Shown: piece by piece, positions 49,411 to 58,623 of the stretch
Position numbering within the stretch: position 1 is the first letter of the stretch
Layout of the letters: each line of letters begins with the position of its first letter
Assembly: GCA_020636915.1 (NCBI GenBank)
Contig: JACJWV010000011.1
Span: forward strand, 1 to 64,000
Length of the DNA stretch: 64,000 nt
Direction of reading: 5' to 3'
DNA from: Nocardioides sp.
GTDB lineage: Bacteria; Actinomycetota; Actinomycetes; Propionibacteriales; Nocardioidaceae
The notes under the pieces: model-generated
Database searches by the model: none
What the model was told of the DNA's origin: nothing
What the model saw: only the letters and a program-made list of their open reading frames with translations
Position numbers and translations under genes: made by a program

Positions 49411-51183
49411 ATGTCACGGGAGACAGTCGGGGGACCGACCAGCCGCGCGAGCAGCTGGTCGGACGCGCCTTCGCGAGACGCGCTCCAGCTCATCGCCGAG
49501 GGGGTCACCAAGGTCGCCGGCTTTGGGATCGCCGCGATCAGCGTGGCCCGCAGCGACGGCAAGCTCGAGGTGATGGCGGTCGCGGGCAGTGACGAGGCCC
49601 GCGAGTCCCTGCAGGGCCGGCGCACCCCCCTCGACCAGCTCTCCCGCGAGCTCGAGAAGGCCGACGACTGGGGCATGTTCCGCTTCGTCCCGCACGAGCG
49701 CCTCGACGCGAGCGCCGGCGAGGAGTGGGGCTGGGTGCCCGACATCGAGCCGATCGACGACCCGGACGCGTGGCACCCGCTCGACCTGCTGACCGCTCCG
49801 CTGTACGACGACAGCGGCGTGCTCCGCGGCACCCTGGCCATCGACCTCCCGGTCGACGGGCGTCGGCCCGGCGAGGCGCAGCGCGCCGTCCTCAACACCT
49901 ACGCCGAGCAGGCCCGCCAGTCGGTCATCGTCGCCCTCGAGCGCGAGGAGCTCGCCGACCAGGTGCGGATGGCCGAGGCGGCCCGGCGGATCGTCCGCAG
50001 GGCGACCGCCCAGCTGAGCTTCGAGCGGATCATCGCCGACAGCCGCGACGCACTGCTCGAGGGCTTCCGCGCCGCCGGCATGTGGCTGCAGACCTTCGAC
50101 CAGGACGGCCACGGCGAGATCTACTCCGCCGACGGACGCGAGATCGCGCTCGGCCCGGAGCTGGTCGCGATCGCCGAGGCCTCGGCCCGCCAGGCATGGG
50201 AGGAGCAGTCCGCGGTCGTCGTGGCGCACGACCGGACCCTGGAGGCGATCACCGAGGAGCAGGGACGCCTGATCCTGGAGTTCCTCGACAGCATCGGCGT
50301 CGAGTCGCTGCTGTTCACCCCGCTCGGCGCCGGCCCCGAGTGCCTGGGCAACCTCGTGCTCACCCGGCTCGCCGGGGCGCCGGAGTGGACCGAGTCCGAG
50401 GCCACCGCGGCGCTCGACATCGGGCACGACCTGGGCCGTGCGATCCTCAACGCCCGCACCTTCGAGCGCGAGCACCAGCTCGTGGAGGAGCTGCAGGAGC
50501 TCGACACCTACAAGGGCCAGCTGATCGCCACGGTCGCGCACGAGCTGAAGAACCCGCTCACCTCGGTGATGGGCCACCTCGAGATGCTCGAGTCCTCCCC
50601 CGACCTGTCGGGCACGACCATGACGTCGCTGCACGCGATGGAGCGCGGCGCCCGCCGGATGGTGCGCGTCATCGACGACCTGCTGCTGCTCTCGAAGGTC
50701 GGGGACGCCGAGAACCCGCTCATCCCGGTCCCGGTGGACCTCCACCGGCTCGTCGACGAGGTGGTCGACCTGATCGCGGTCGCCGCGGAGCAGAAGGGGC
50801 TCCAGATCAAGGTCGAGACGCCGGAGGACCCCGTGCTCGCCCTGGGCGACGCCACCGAGCTCGACCGCGTCTGCGGCAACCTGGTCAGCAACGCCGTCAA
50901 GTACACCCCCGAGGGCGGCACCGTCACGGTCCGCCTCTGCCGGGAGGGCGCCGAGGTGGTGCTCACGGTCGCGGACGAGGGCATCGGCATCTCCGAGGCC
51001 GACGTCGCCCGGCTCGGCACCGAGTTCTTCCGCTCCTCCAACCCCCAGGCGGTCGCCCAGCCCGGCACCGGGCTCGGCCTCGCGATCGTGCGCCGGGTCG
51101 TGGCCCGGCACGGCGGCAGGATGGCGATCCGCTCCGAGCTGGGCCGGGGCAGCACCTTCCAGGTCTTCCTCCCCGCCGGCTGA
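49411..51183 (+). CDS. Soluble GAF-domain sensor histidine kinase
   Basis: The 590-residue protein has no transmembrane segments. GAF-like regions lie at about 22-175 and 195-350. HisKA follows with His377 (TVAHELKNPLTSVMG). The HATPase has the N-box CGNLVSNAVKYTPEG, DEGIGI and GTGLGLAIV. A coiled segment joins the GAF and HisKA domains. The ligand or redox cue of the GAF domains is unknown, and no response regulator is adjacent. ATG 49411 has ACGGAG upstream. The preceding 114 bp, divergent from purF, contain TTGACC (49348-49353) and TAGGAT (49376-49381), whose 22-bp spacing is too wide to trust. Confidence 0.9.
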   Translation: MSRETVGGPTSRASSWSDAPSRDALQLIAEGVTKVAGFGIAAISVARSDGKLEVMAVAGSDEARESLQGRRTPLDQLSRELEKADDWGMFRFVPHERLDASAGEEWGWVPDIEPIDDPDAWHPLDLLTAPLYDDSGVLRGTLAIDLPVDGRRPGEAQRAVLNTYAEQARQSVIVALEREELADQVRMAEAARRIVRRATAQLSFERIIADSRDALLEGFRAAGMWLQTFDQDGHGEIYSADGREIALGPELVAIAEASARQAWEEQSAVVVAHDRTLEAITEEQGRLILEFLDSIGVESLLFTPLGAGPECLGNLVLTRLAGAPEWTESEATAALDIGHDLGRAILNARTFEREHQLVEELQELDTYKGQLIATVAHELKNPLTSVMGHLEMLESSPDLSGTTMTSLHAMERGARRMVRVIDDLLLLSKVGDAENPLIPVPVDLHRLVDEVVDLIAVAAEQKGLQIKVETPEDPVLALGDATELDRVCGNLVSNAVKYTPEGGTVTVRLCREGAEVVLTVADEGIGISEADVARLGTEFFRSSNPQAVAQPGTGLGLAIVRRVVARHGGRMAIRSELGRGSTFQVFLPAG

Positions 51184-51195
51184 GGCACGCCGGAG

Positions 51196-51271
51196 CTGCA
51201 GGTTTCCCCGGTCAGCCGGGGATCCCTGGACTTGTGGGGTGTTGCAACACCCACGAAGTCCAGGGATTGCC
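51196..51271 (+). repeat. PAL-B double-hairpin element, copy 2
   Basis: Same 76-nt unit as 21105-21180, here in the opposite orientation. The first hairpin is TTCCCCGG/CCGGGGA. The second is GGTGTTG/CAACACC inside CCCTGGACTT/AAGTCCAGGG. It begins 12 bp after the GAF kinase stop, where a terminator would be expected. Confidence 0.85.
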
Positions 51272-51424
51272 CACGGAGTCCCACCGAGCGGCCGGCAGGA
51301 CGGAGCCGGTGCTCTCCAGGTCGCCGCACCCTCACCCGTCCCGGGGGAGGCGCCCGCGGGTCGCACGAACCACCCTCGGTGGTTCCGGTCGACGCACGCC
51401 GGGAGGACGCGGGGAGGACGCACA

Positions 51425-53776
51425 GTGGACGAGGACCTGGTACGACGGGCGATCCTGCCCATGCTCGACGAGCAGCACGTCGGGCTGACGACGTACGACG
51501 CCAAGGACCCGGACACGTCGTACCCGCCGATGCGGCAGCTCCGGCCGCCGGCCGGGGCGCCCAACGTGCTCGTCGTGCTTCTCGACGACGTCGGGTTCGG
51601 CGCGTCCTCCGCCTTCGGCGGGCCGTGCGCGACCCCGACCGCCGAGCGGCTGGCCGCCGGCGGCGTGCGGCTCAACCGGTTCCACACCACGGCGCTGTGC
51701 GCCCCGACCCGGCAGGCCCTGCTCACCGGGCGCAACCACCACTCGGTCGGCATGGGTGCGATCACCGAGATGGCGACCGCCGCCCCGGGCAACAACAGCG
51801 TGCGGCCCAAGGACAAGGCGCCGATCGCCGAGACGCTGCGGCTCAACGGCTACTCGACCGCCCAGTTCGGCAAGTGCCACGAGGTGCCGGCGTGGCAGGT
51901 CACGCCCATGGGGCCGTTCGACCAGTGGCCGACGGGGTCGGGCTTCGAGCACTTCTACGGGTTCGTCGGGGGCGAGGCCAACCAGTACTACCCGGGCCTC
52001 TACGAGGGCACCACTCCCGTCGAGCCGCCCCGCACCCCCGAGGACGGCTACACGCTCACCGAGGACCTCGCCGACCGGGCGATCACCTGGGTGCGGCAGC
52101 AGAAGGCGCTGATGCCGGACAAGCCGTTCTTCGTCTACTTCGCGCCCGGCGCGACGCACGCCCCGCACCACGTGCCGCAGGAGTGGTCGGACCGCTACCG
52201 GGGCCGCTTCGACGAGGGCTGGGACGTGCTGCGCGAGCAGACGTTCGCGCGGCAGCAGGAGCTCGGCGTCGTACCGCCGGACGCCGAGCTCACCGCCCGG
52301 CACGACGAGATCCCCGCCTGGGACGACATGCCCGACGAGCTCAAGCCGGTGCTGGCGCGGCAGATGGAGATCTACGCCGGCTTCCTGGAGCAGACCGACC
52401 ACGAGGTCGGCCGGCTCGTCGACGCGATCGACGACCTCGGCCTGCTCGAGGACACGCTGGTCTTCTACATCATCGGCGACAACGGGGCGTCAGCCGAGGG
52501 CACCGTGAACGGCGCGTTCAACGAGATGACGACGCTCAACGGGATGCCGGGCATCGAGAGCGTCGACTTCCTGCTGAGCAAGATCGACGACTTCGGCACC
52601 CCGGCGGCGTACAACCACTACTCCGTGGGCTGGGCGCACGCGATGTGCACGCCCTACCAGTGGACCAAGCAGGTCGCTTCGCACTGGGGCGGGACCCGCA
52701 ACGGCACGATCGTGCACTGGCCGAGCACGGTGACCGACGCGGGCGCGGTCCGCAGCCAGTTCCACCACGTCATCGACATCGCCCCGACGCTCCTGGAGGC
52801 CGCCGGGCTGCCGGCGCCGGCGTCGGTCAACGGCATCCAGCAGGCGCCGTTCGAGGGCGTCAGCATGCTCGGGACGCTGCGCTCGGCGGACGCGCCCGAG
52901 ACCCACGGCGTGCAGTACTTCGAGATGATGGGCAACCGCGGGATCTACCACGACGGCTGGACCGCGGTCACCAAGCACAAGACCCCCTGGACGGTCGAGC
53001 CGCCCCCCGCGTTCGACGACGACGTCTGGGAGCTCTACGCCCCCGACGACTGGACGCAGGCGCGCGACCTGTCCGCCGAGCAGCCCGAGCGGCTGGCCCA
53101 CATGCAGCGGCTGTGGCTGATCGAGGCGGTGAAGTACGGCGTCCTGCCCATGGACGATCGCCTCGCCGAACGGATCAACCCCGACATCGCGGGGCGGCCG
53201 CAGGTGATCCAGGGCGACACCCAGCTGTTGTTCGCCGGCATGCGCGTCTCGGAGTGGTGCGTGCTGAACCTGAAGAACAAGTCGCACTCCGTCACCGCCG
53301 ACATCGTCGTCCCCGACGACGGCGCGGCCGGCGTCATCGTCACCCAGGGCGGCTCGGTGGGCGGCTGGTCGCTCTACGCCCACGAGGGGCAGCTGACCTA
53401 CTGCTACAACTTCTTCGGCATCCAGTACTTCATCACCCGCGCCACCTCGCCGCTGCCGCCGGGTCCGCACCAGGTGCGGATGGAGTTCGCGTACGACGGC
53501 GGCGGGCTCGCCCGCGGCGGCGACGTGACGTTGTACGTCGACGGCGCCCCCGTCGGCTCCGGGCGGGTCGAGCACACCGAGCCGATGGGCTTCTCCGCCG
53601 ACGAGGCGTGCGACGTCGGCAGCGACTCGGGCTCCCCCGCCTCCCCCGACTACGGCGCGACCGGCAACGCCTTCACCGGCCGCATCGAGTGGGTGCAGAT
53701 CAGCATCGGCCAGGACAGCCACGACCACCTGATCCGCCCCGAGGACCGGCTCCGGCTGGCGATGGGGAAGCAGTAG
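51425..53776 (+). CDS. Arylsulfatase-type sulfatase
   Basis: The 783-residue protein is a type I sulfatase. The Asp pair LLDDVGFG (residues 52-59) and the formylglycine motif CAPTRQALLTGR with Cys92 form the active site; the usual Ser/Ala at the third position after Cys is Thr here. The C-terminal region (about 620-783) is an extra beta-sandwich. No signal peptide is found, suggesting a cytoplasmic enzyme. Sulphate-ester substrate unknown. GTG 51425 follows GGAGG with a good spacing. A formylglycine-generating enzyme gene is not in the window. Confidence 0.92.
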   Translation: MDEDLVRRAILPMLDEQHVGLTTYDAKDPDTSYPPMRQLRPPAGAPNVLVVLLDDVGFGASSAFGGPCATPTAERLAAGGVRLNRFHTTALCAPTRQALLTGRNHHSVGMGAITEMATAAPGNNSVRPKDKAPIAETLRLNGYSTAQFGKCHEVPAWQVTPMGPFDQWPTGSGFEHFYGFVGGEANQYYPGLYEGTTPVEPPRTPEDGYTLTEDLADRAITWVRQQKALMPDKPFFVYFAPGATHAPHHVPQEWSDRYRGRFDEGWDVLREQTFARQQELGVVPPDAELTARHDEIPAWDDMPDELKPVLARQMEIYAGFLEQTDHEVGRLVDAIDDLGLLEDTLVFYIIGDNGASAEGTVNGAFNEMTTLNGMPGIESVDFLLSKIDDFGTPAAYNHYSVGWAHAMCTPYQWTKQVASHWGGTRNGTIVHWPSTVTDAGAVRSQFHHVIDIAPTLLEAAGLPAPASVNGIQQAPFEGVSMLGTLRSADAPETHGVQYFEMMGNRGIYHDGWTAVTKHKTPWTVEPPPAFDDDVWELYAPDDWTQARDLSAEQPERLAHMQRLWLIEAVKYGVLPMDDRLAERINPDIAGRPQVIQGDTQLLFAGMRVSEWCVLNLKNKSHSVTADIVVPDDGAAGVIVTQGGSVGGWSLYAHEGQLTYCYNFFGIQYFITRATSPLPPGPHQVRMEFAYDGGGLARGGDVTLYVDGAPVGSGRVEHTEPMGFSADEACDVGSDSGSPASPDYGATGNAFTGRIEWVQISIGQDSHDHLIRPEDRLRLAMGKQ

Positions 53777-53799
53777 GCCTCGGGTGGCGGGGCGACACT

Positions 53800-53867
53800 G
53801 CGGGTTTCACCGGGCGAGTCGGTGAAACCCGCACGACTCGCCGAGCGGACCCGGCGTGTCGTGCGGG
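53800..53867. repeat. Hairpin pair including PAL-C copy 2
   Basis: The first hairpin has perfect 12-bp arms (53800-53811 and 53821-53832), loop 9 nt. The second, PAL-C (53828-53867), pairs CCCGCACGACTCGCCG with CGGCGTGTCGTGCGGG at 15 of 16 positions. The two overlap by five bases, so they are alternative folds. Located between two convergent genes. Confidence 0.85.
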
Positions 53868-53933
53868 TTCTCCCGGACAGGTCACGGCCCGGCACGGCCC
53901 GGCACTCCCAACCCCGGCCACGCCAGGGGTCGC

Positions 53934-54419
53934 CTACATGGCCCGCTCGCCCTGGGCGATGGCCTCCCGGATCCGGGTGTAGGTGCCGCAGCGGCAGATG
54001 TTGCGGATGCCGTCGAGGTCCGCGTCGGTGATCGACCGGCCCTCCCGGCGTACCTTCCGCACCAGCGCGACGGCGGCCATGATCTGCCCGGGCTGGCAGT
54101 AGCCGCACTGGGCGACGTCGCGGTCCAGCCACGCCTGCTGCATCGGGTGCAGGGCGCCGCCGTCTCCGTCGGGAGCGTCGGGCAGCCCCTCGATGGTGGT
54201 GACCTCGTCGGACGGCGACAGGTCGCCCACCCGCACGGAACACGGGTTGAAGGCCAGGCCGTTGACGTGCGAGGTGCACGCCTTGCACACGTTGATGCCG
54301 CAGCCGTACTTGGGCCCGGTCACGCCGAGCAGGTCGCGCAGCACCCACAGCACGCGGACGTCGGGGTGGACGTCGACGGTGACGGTGCGGCCGTTGAGGC
54401 GGAAGGTCTGCTTCGGCAT
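53934..54419 (-). CDS. [2Fe-2S] subunit of a molybdenum hydroxylase (IorA-like)
   Basis: The 161-residue small subunit holds two [2Fe-2S] clusters. The plant-ferredoxin-type site is Cys40-Cys45-Cys48 with Cys60, and the second site is Cys105-Cys108 with Cys142-Cys144 (RCGTY). It transfers electrons from the molybdopterin subunit to an acceptor. The gene starts at ATG 54417-54419, 4 bp after the large-subunit stop. No FAD subunit is in the operon, so the system is the two-subunit isoquinoline-1-oxidoreductase type rather than xanthine dehydrogenase. Confidence 0.92.
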   Translation of the reverse strand: MPKQTFRLNGRTVTVDVHPDVRVLWVLRDLLGVTGPKYGCGINVCKACTSHVNGLAFNPCSVRVGDLSPSDEVTTIEGLPDAPDGDGGALHPMQQAWLDRDVAQCGYCQPGQIMAAVALVRKVRREGRSITDADLDGIRNICRCGTYTRIREAIAQGERAM

Positions 54420-54423
54420 CAGG

Positions 54424-56733
54424 TCACCACGCCTTCCTCAGCCCGTTGGTGGGCGACTGCGGGATCGGGGGCACGACCGGCTTGGGCCGGAACTGCAGCG
54501 GGTCGCGGTGGTTGACCGGGAAGTACGACGGCACCTGGCCCACTGCCCGCGCGTAGGCACAGGCGACCGCAGCGAAGGTCGCGGCGACTCCGGCCTCCCC
54601 CGCGCCGCCGGGCTGGCCGCTGTCGGAGGGCATCACGATGACGTCGACCTCGGGCGGGGTGTTCCACTGTCGCGTGTAGAAGTAGTTGTCCCAGCTGGCC
54701 TCGAGGAAGTGGCCGTCGCGCAGGTGCAGGCTCGAGGTCAGCGCCAGCGCGATGCCGTCGTTGATGCCGCCCTGCATCTGCGCCTCCAGGCCACGCGGGT
54801 TGACCACCAGACCGACGTCGACGGCGAAGACCACCTTCGTCGCCCGAGGGCCGCCGACCCCGTCACGGATGTCCCGCCGGGTCTGGCGCGGGCGGCAGTC
54901 GATCTCGACCAGGCACGCGCTGACACCCTTGTACTCCTTGTGGATCGCGATGCCCTGCGCCGTACCACTCGGCATCGAGCGGCCCCACCGGCCGGCGTCG
55001 GCGACGGCGTCCAGGACGGCGCGGACCCGGTCGTTGCGCAGGTGGGCGCGCCGGAACTCGTAGGGGTCCTGCTTCATCGCCCTCGCGAGCTGGTCGACCA
55101 TCAGCTCGCCGGCGGCGCGTACGTCGGGTGAGTAGATGTTGCGCATGCTCCCGGTGTTGAACCGGTCGTCGGTCTCGACCAGCGTCTGCACGATCGCGCC
55201 GAAGTCGTAGGGGACCTCCTGGGTCAGCTCGAAGACCGTCTCGGAGAAGCCGAGGTTGCCCAGCCCGGTCGGCAGGTCGGCGACCTTCGCCGTGATGAGC
55301 TCGCCGAGCCCGTGCCGGAAGTCGGTCTCCACGCTCGTGTGCGACTGCTGGAACGCCAGCACCTGCCCGCCTGCGTGCACCGCGCGCACCCGGCTGGTCG
55401 CCATCGGGTGCGTGCGACCGACCCGGGCGTCGTCGGCCCGGTGCCACATCAGCTTGACCGGCTTGCCCATGGCCTGGGAGATCTTCGCCGCCTCGAGCGC
55501 CCCGTCGAAGAAGAGCCGGCGGCCGAAGGACCCGCCGCCCTGGACCACGTGCACGGTCACGGCGTCCGGCGTGAGGCCGAGCTCCTCGGCGATCCGCTCC
55601 TGCGCGGTGATCGGCGACTTCAGGCCCGACCAGACTGTGGCCTTCCCGTCGCGGACGTCGGCGATCGCGGAGTTGGTGTCCATCGCGGAGTTGCTGCGGA
55701 AGTAGAAGAGCACGTCGAGCTCGACGGTCTGCGCGAGGGGCGTGTCCGGCAGCGTCGGCATCGGGACCTCGGCGCCGTGCAGCTCGGCGACGACGTCCTG
55801 GTCCGACAACCCCGCGACCGGGCCGTCGGCCCAGTCGACGTGCATGGCCCGGATCGCATCGATGCACTGGCCGAAGGTCTCGGCACGGACGGCGACGCCG
55901 GTGTCCACCAGCGCCACGTCGGTCACCCCCGGCATGGCCAGGACCTCGCGCTGGTTGCGCAGCCGCTTCGGCGTCCCGTTGAGCGTGGGCGCCCGGCACA
56001 CCATCGTCGGCAGCGCGCCCGGCACCTGCAGGTCGGTCGCGTACTGCTTCCGGCCGGTCACCGCCTCCAGCGCGTCGATCCGCGGCTGCCCGGTGCCGAC
56101 GACCCGGAACTGCCCCGGGTCCTTGAGCCGGACGTCGACCGCCCGGGTGGTCCGGCTCGCGGCTGCTCGGGCGAGCTCGCCGTACGTCAGCGACCGCCCG
56201 TCGGGCGCCTGGACGACACCGCCCCGCGCCACCAGGTTCGCGACCGTGTCGCCGAGCTGGATCGCCGCCGCCTCCAGCAGCGCCTGCTTGGCGACCGCCG
56301 CGGCGACGCGGACCGGGGTGTACGTCGAGATCGTGGTGTTGGAGCCGCCGGTGAGCTGGTTCCAGACCAGCTCGGGGCGGGCGTCGGCGAGCGTCACCCG
56401 GACCCGGTCGAGCGGCAGCTCGAGCTCCTCGGCGATGAGCATCGCCGTGGAGGTGGTGATGCCCTGGCCGACCTCCATCCGCGGCAGGGCGAAGGAGGCG
56501 GTGCCGTCCTCGTGCACCTCGACCGTGATGAGGTTCGCGGTCGGCATCGCGGCCTCGGTGAGGAAGTCGTTGAGGTCGTAGAGCTCGGCGGGCTGGGGCA
56601 CGCCCGGCGCCGCTGCGGCCGGTCCCGCCGGCCCGGTTCCGAGGTCGGCCGCCGCGACCAGGGTCGCCCCCGCCACGACGTACCCCACGAACGTGCGTCG
56701 ACCGATCGTCACCCGAGCCGGCTGGGTCGTCAT
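54424..56733 (-). CDS. Molybdopterin-binding subunit of a molybdenum hydroxylase (IorB-like)
   Basis: The 769-residue protein has a Tat-type signal (GRRTFVGYVVAGATLVAAAD, about 11-30), so it is probably exported folded, carrying its small partner. The molybdopterin contacts include VQGGGSFGRRLF, and the base/acid glutamate is in GEAGVAATFAAVACA (about 710). EVGQGITTSTAMLIAEEL is typical of aldehyde-oxidase-like subunits. It hydroxylates N-heterocycles or oxidises aldehydes; substrate unknown. ATG 56731-56733 is used. Confidence 0.92.
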   Translation of the reverse strand: MTTQPARVTIGRRTFVGYVVAGATLVAAADLGTGPAGPAAAAPGVPQPAELYDLNDFLTEAAMPTANLITVEVHEDGTASFALPRMEVGQGITTSTAMLIAEELELPLDRVRVTLADARPELVWNQLTGGSNTTISTYTPVRVAAAVAKQALLEAAAIQLGDTVANLVARGGVVQAPDGRSLTYGELARAAASRTTRAVDVRLKDPGQFRVVGTGQPRIDALEAVTGRKQYATDLQVPGALPTMVCRAPTLNGTPKRLRNQREVLAMPGVTDVALVDTGVAVRAETFGQCIDAIRAMHVDWADGPVAGLSDQDVVAELHGAEVPMPTLPDTPLAQTVELDVLFYFRSNSAMDTNSAIADVRDGKATVWSGLKSPITAQERIAEELGLTPDAVTVHVVQGGGSFGRRLFFDGALEAAKISQAMGKPVKLMWHRADDARVGRTHPMATSRVRAVHAGGQVLAFQQSHTSVETDFRHGLGELITAKVADLPTGLGNLGFSETVFELTQEVPYDFGAIVQTLVETDDRFNTGSMRNIYSPDVRAAGELMVDQLARAMKQDPYEFRRAHLRNDRVRAVLDAVADAGRWGRSMPSGTAQGIAIHKEYKGVSACLVEIDCRPRQTRRDIRDGVGGPRATKVVFAVDVGLVVNPRGLEAQMQGGINDGIALALTSSLHLRDGHFLEASWDNYFYTRQWNTPPEVDVIVMPSDSGQPGGAGEAGVAATFAAVACAYARAVGQVPSYFPVNHRDPLQFRPKPVVPPIPQSPTNGLRKAW

Positions 56734-56825
56734 GCCGTCTCAACGAGCCGGCGTGACCGCCGTCACGGGCTGGGCCGGGATTTTCGGACGGGTTCTCTCC
56801 GGGGTGTCGGTCCGCCGCCCGGCCA

Positions 56826-56901
56826 GCTGTAACGCCGTGTTACACCGTGTACCCACGGTGTTGCAGCAGGGTGGGTAGGCGCAGTAACACGGCGTTACAG
56901 C
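56826..56901. repeat. PAL-A palindromic element, copy 3 (inverted interior)
   Basis: Perfect 18-bp arms (56826-56843 and 56884-56901). The interior aligns with copies 1 and 2 only when read on the other strand (GCGCCTACCC at one end, TACACGG at the other). It lies in the gap between the molybdenum hydroxylase start and the M20 peptidase stop. Confidence 0.92.
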
Positions 56902-56930
56902 GCGCGGCGGCGCCCGGCCAGCCGCCGGCC

Positions 56931-58277
56931 TCAGCCGGCCAGGTTGCGCAGCAGCAACGCCTCGGCGAGCACGACCCGCTCGAACTCGGCGAGGTGGAGG
57001 CCCTCGTTGGCGCCGTGGGCGCGGGTGTCGGGGTCCTCGACGCCGGTGACCAGGACGCTCGCCTCGGGGAAGGCGTCGAGGAACTCGGCGATGAAGGGGA
57101 TCGAGCCGCCGACGCCCATGTCGACCGGGGCGGTGCCGTCCCAGGCCTCGGTGAAGGCGGCGCGAGCGGCGTCGTACGCCGGCCCGGTGGCGTCGATCTG
57201 CGTGGCCTCACCGGTGTCGACGACGGTGTGGGTGAGCGTGGCGCCCCAGGGGACGTTGGCCTCGAGGTGCCGCACGAGGCACTCCAGCGCGTGCTCGGTG
57301 GTGTCACCCGGCGCGATCCGCATCGAGATCCGCGCGCGGGCGGCGGGGACCAGCGTGTTGCTGGCGCCGGCGACCTTCGGGGCGTCCAGGCCGGTGATGC
57401 TGATCGACGGCTTGGTCCAGAGCCGCTCGACGGTCGAGCCGGTGCCGATCCACTCGATGCCGGGCGCCGCGCCGGACTCGGCGCGCAGCCGCTCCTCGGG
57501 GTACTCCACCTCGGCGGCCGGCCCGCTGACGAGCCCCGGGACCGCGACGTCGCCGGCGTCGTCGTGCAGCGAGCTGAGCACCCGCGCGAGCGTCATCAGC
57601 GCGTCGGGCACGAGGCCACCCCACATGCCGGAGTGGACCGCGTGGGCGAGGGTCCGGACCTCGATGTCGAGCCGCACCAGGCCGCGCAGGCTGGTCGTGA
57701 GGGCGGGCACGCCGATGTCCCAGTTGCCCGAGTCGGCGATCACGATGACGTCGGCCTTCAACCGCTCCTGGTGCTCGGCCAGCAGCGCGGAGAGCGTCTC
57801 GGAGCCGATCTCCTCCTCGCCCTCGATGAACATCGTGACGCTCACCGGCAGGTCGTCGCCGTGCACGCGCAGGGCGCCGAGGTGGGCGACGATGCCGGCC
57901 TTGTCGTCGGCGGCCCCGCGGCCGTAGAGCCGGTCACCGCGCTCGGTGGGCTCGTACGGCGGGGAGTCCCAGTCCGCGTGGTCGTTCTCGGGCTGCACGT
58001 CGTGGTGAGCGTAGAGCAGCACCGTCGGCGCGCCCTCCGGACCGGCCTTGTGCGCGATGACCGCGGGCAGGCCGCCCTCGATGGTGACGATGTCGACGCT
58101 GTCGAAGGCCTCGGCGCGGAACAGCTCGGCCACCGCCTCGGCCGACCGCTGCACCTCGCCGTGGCGCGCCGGGTCGGCGCTCACGGACTCGATGCGCACC
58201 AGGTCCTCCAGGTCCGAGCGGACGCTCGGGAGGACGGCCTGGACGCGGTCGCGGATGTCGGAGGTCGAGTCGCTCAT
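56931..58277 (-). CDS. M20-family dipeptidase (zinc peptidase)
   Basis: The 448-residue protein is of the M20/CNDP-type metallopeptidase family. Zinc-site motifs are LLYAHHDVQP, RGAADDKAG and IEGEEEIGSET, and the later GANEGLHLAEF is near the C-terminus. A dimerisation domain (about 200-330) interrupts the catalytic domain. It cleaves dipeptides or N-acyl amino acids; exact substrate unknown. ATG 58275-58277 has TAAGTT seven bases upstream. The upstream in-frame TTG is not needed. Confidence 0.93.
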   Translation of the reverse strand: MSDSTSDIRDRVQAVLPSVRSDLEDLVRIESVSADPARHGEVQRSAEAVAELFRAEAFDSVDIVTIEGGLPAVIAHKAGPEGAPTVLLYAHHDVQPENDHADWDSPPYEPTERGDRLYGRGAADDKAGIVAHLGALRVHGDDLPVSVTMFIEGEEEIGSETLSALLAEHQERLKADVIVIADSGNWDIGVPALTTSLRGLVRLDIEVRTLAHAVHSGMWGGLVPDALMTLARVLSSLHDDAGDVAVPGLVSGPAAEVEYPEERLRAESGAAPGIEWIGTGSTVERLWTKPSISITGLDAPKVAGASNTLVPAARARISMRIAPGDTTEHALECLVRHLEANVPWGATLTHTVVDTGEATQIDATGPAYDAARAAFTEAWDGTAPVDMGVGGSIPFIAEFLDAFPEASVLVTGVEDPDTRAHGANEGLHLAEFERVVLAEALLLRNLAG

Positions 58278-58287
58278 GCGGGCCAAC

Positions 58288-58623
58288 TTATGTCAGGGGC
58301 AGGTACGGCGAGAGATCGGCCCGCTCCCCGCTCGCGCGGACCCGACCGGCCGCCTCCGCGTCGGTCCAGCCGAGCGCACCGGTCGCCAGGTCGACCCAGG
58401 TCGTGGCGTCCATCTCGACGACCGCGGGGGGCGTCCCGCGGGTGTGGCGGACCCCCTCGACGACCTGCACGGCGGCGTACGGCGGCACCCGGACCTCCAC
58501 GGAACGACCCGGTGCGCGCTGCTCGAGGACCGCGAGGAAGTGCTTGGTGAGCAGCCGCAGGTCGCCGGTCTCGAGCGCGGTCGCGACCTCGGCCGCGGTC
58601 GCTCGCCGCAGGCGGGCGGGCAT
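58288..58623 (-). CDS. Sterol carrier (SCP-2-like) family protein
   Basis: The 111-residue protein is of the family annotated as sterol carrier-like in actinobacteria. VEMDATTWVDLATGALGWTD and VRASGERADLSPYLPL at the C-terminus are the recognisable segments. Such proteins have a hydrophobic pocket; ligand not known. The ATG at 58621-58623 overlaps the ArsR-type gene's stop by one base (TGATG), so they are coupled. It ends just 10 bp before the M20 start on the same strand. Confidence 0.82.
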   Translation of the reverse strand: MPARLRRATAAEVATALETGDLRLLTKHFLAVLEQRAPGRSVEVRVPPYAAVQVVEGVRHTRGTPPAVVEMDATTWVDLATGALGWTDAEAAGRVRASGERADLSPYLPLT

